Below are positions 13,653 to 13,658 of a DNA stretch of 13,658 nt, piece after piece. This DNA is from CAZJYC01 sp964550165 (lineage in GTDB: Bacteria; Acidobacteriota; Aminicenantia; Aminicenantales; Aminicenantaceae). Every line of letters begins with the position of its first letter. The stretch's first letter is position 1. Both the position numbers and the translations under genes were made by a program. The stretch is from positions 1 through 13,658 of the forward strand of contig CAZJYC010000066.1 in the NCBI GenBank assembly GCA_964550165.1, read 5' to 3'. The notes below the pieces were generated by a model that was given only the letters and a program-made list of their open reading frames with translations, was not told where the DNA came from and made no database searches.

Positions 13653-13658
13653 TGGAGG
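13653..13658 (+). promoter_or_regulatory. Possible ribosome binding site of a plus-strand gene beyond the window
   Basis: The window ends in TGGAGG, a good Shine-Dalgarno match. If a start codon follows within about 5-10 bases, a plus-strand gene divergent from the M28 lipoprotein begins just outside, with the ACATCG repeats in the shared upstream region. This cannot be verified here. Confidence 0.3.

Overview
The window looks like bacterial chromosome from a Gram-negative-type lineage of roughly balanced base composition. Signs of this are a lipobox on a secreted peptidase, DXP-dependent vitamin B6 synthesis (pdxJ), and the gene order ftsH-folP-cdaA-cdaR-glmM-pdxJ. From memory, that order resembles Deltaproteobacteria, Acidobacteriota and candidate phyla such as Aminicenantes. 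The abundance of peptidases would fit Aminicenantes, but this placement is a low-confidence inference and no marker gene here settles it.

Layout. Bases 1-25 are the 5' quarter of a tRNA gene (probably Ala) on the minus strand, with a good promoter at 40-68. A GNAT acetyltransferase (245-760, minus) is divergent from a plus-strand run of seven genes: ftsH, folP, cdaA, cdaR, glmM, pdxJ and an M20-family amidohydrolase (931-8674). A small GGQ release-factor-like rescue protein (8690-9112, minus) converges on that run. A secreted M14 metallopeptidase follows on the plus strand (9254-10915). Its stop codon directly abuts the stop codon of a minus-strand fusion of a PTS EIIA domain and a C4 zinc ribbon (10916-11734). 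A minus-strand M28 lipoprotein peptidase with a PA-like domain (11853-13469) closes the coding part. The last 150 bases hold a set of degenerate ACATCG repeats and end in an SD-like GGAGG, suggesting a divergent plus-strand gene just outside.

How the genes fit together. The central block combines membrane-protein quality control (FtsH), folate synthesis (FolP), cyclic di-AMP synthesis and its membrane regulator (CdaA, CdaR), the peptidoglycan-precursor enzyme GlmM, and PLP synthesis (PdxJ). CdaA, CdaR and GlmM form a known functional complex in Firmicutes, and the same trio is adjacent here. A TATAAT-type promoter between cdaR and glmM may allow glmM to be expressed separately. The M20 hydrolase and the two exported peptidases suggest a peptide- or amino-acid-degrading lifestyle.

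Most notable points: (1) the EIIA plus CT398-like zinc-ribbon fusion; (2) a CdaA whose RHR motif reads RHL; (3) two copies of an identical 21-bp hairpin repeat plus a partial copy, each next to a gene start; (4) the degenerate repeat cluster at the right end; (5) a single in-frame stop separating ftsH from folP. No CRISPR array, transposase, prophage or recognisable defence system is present.
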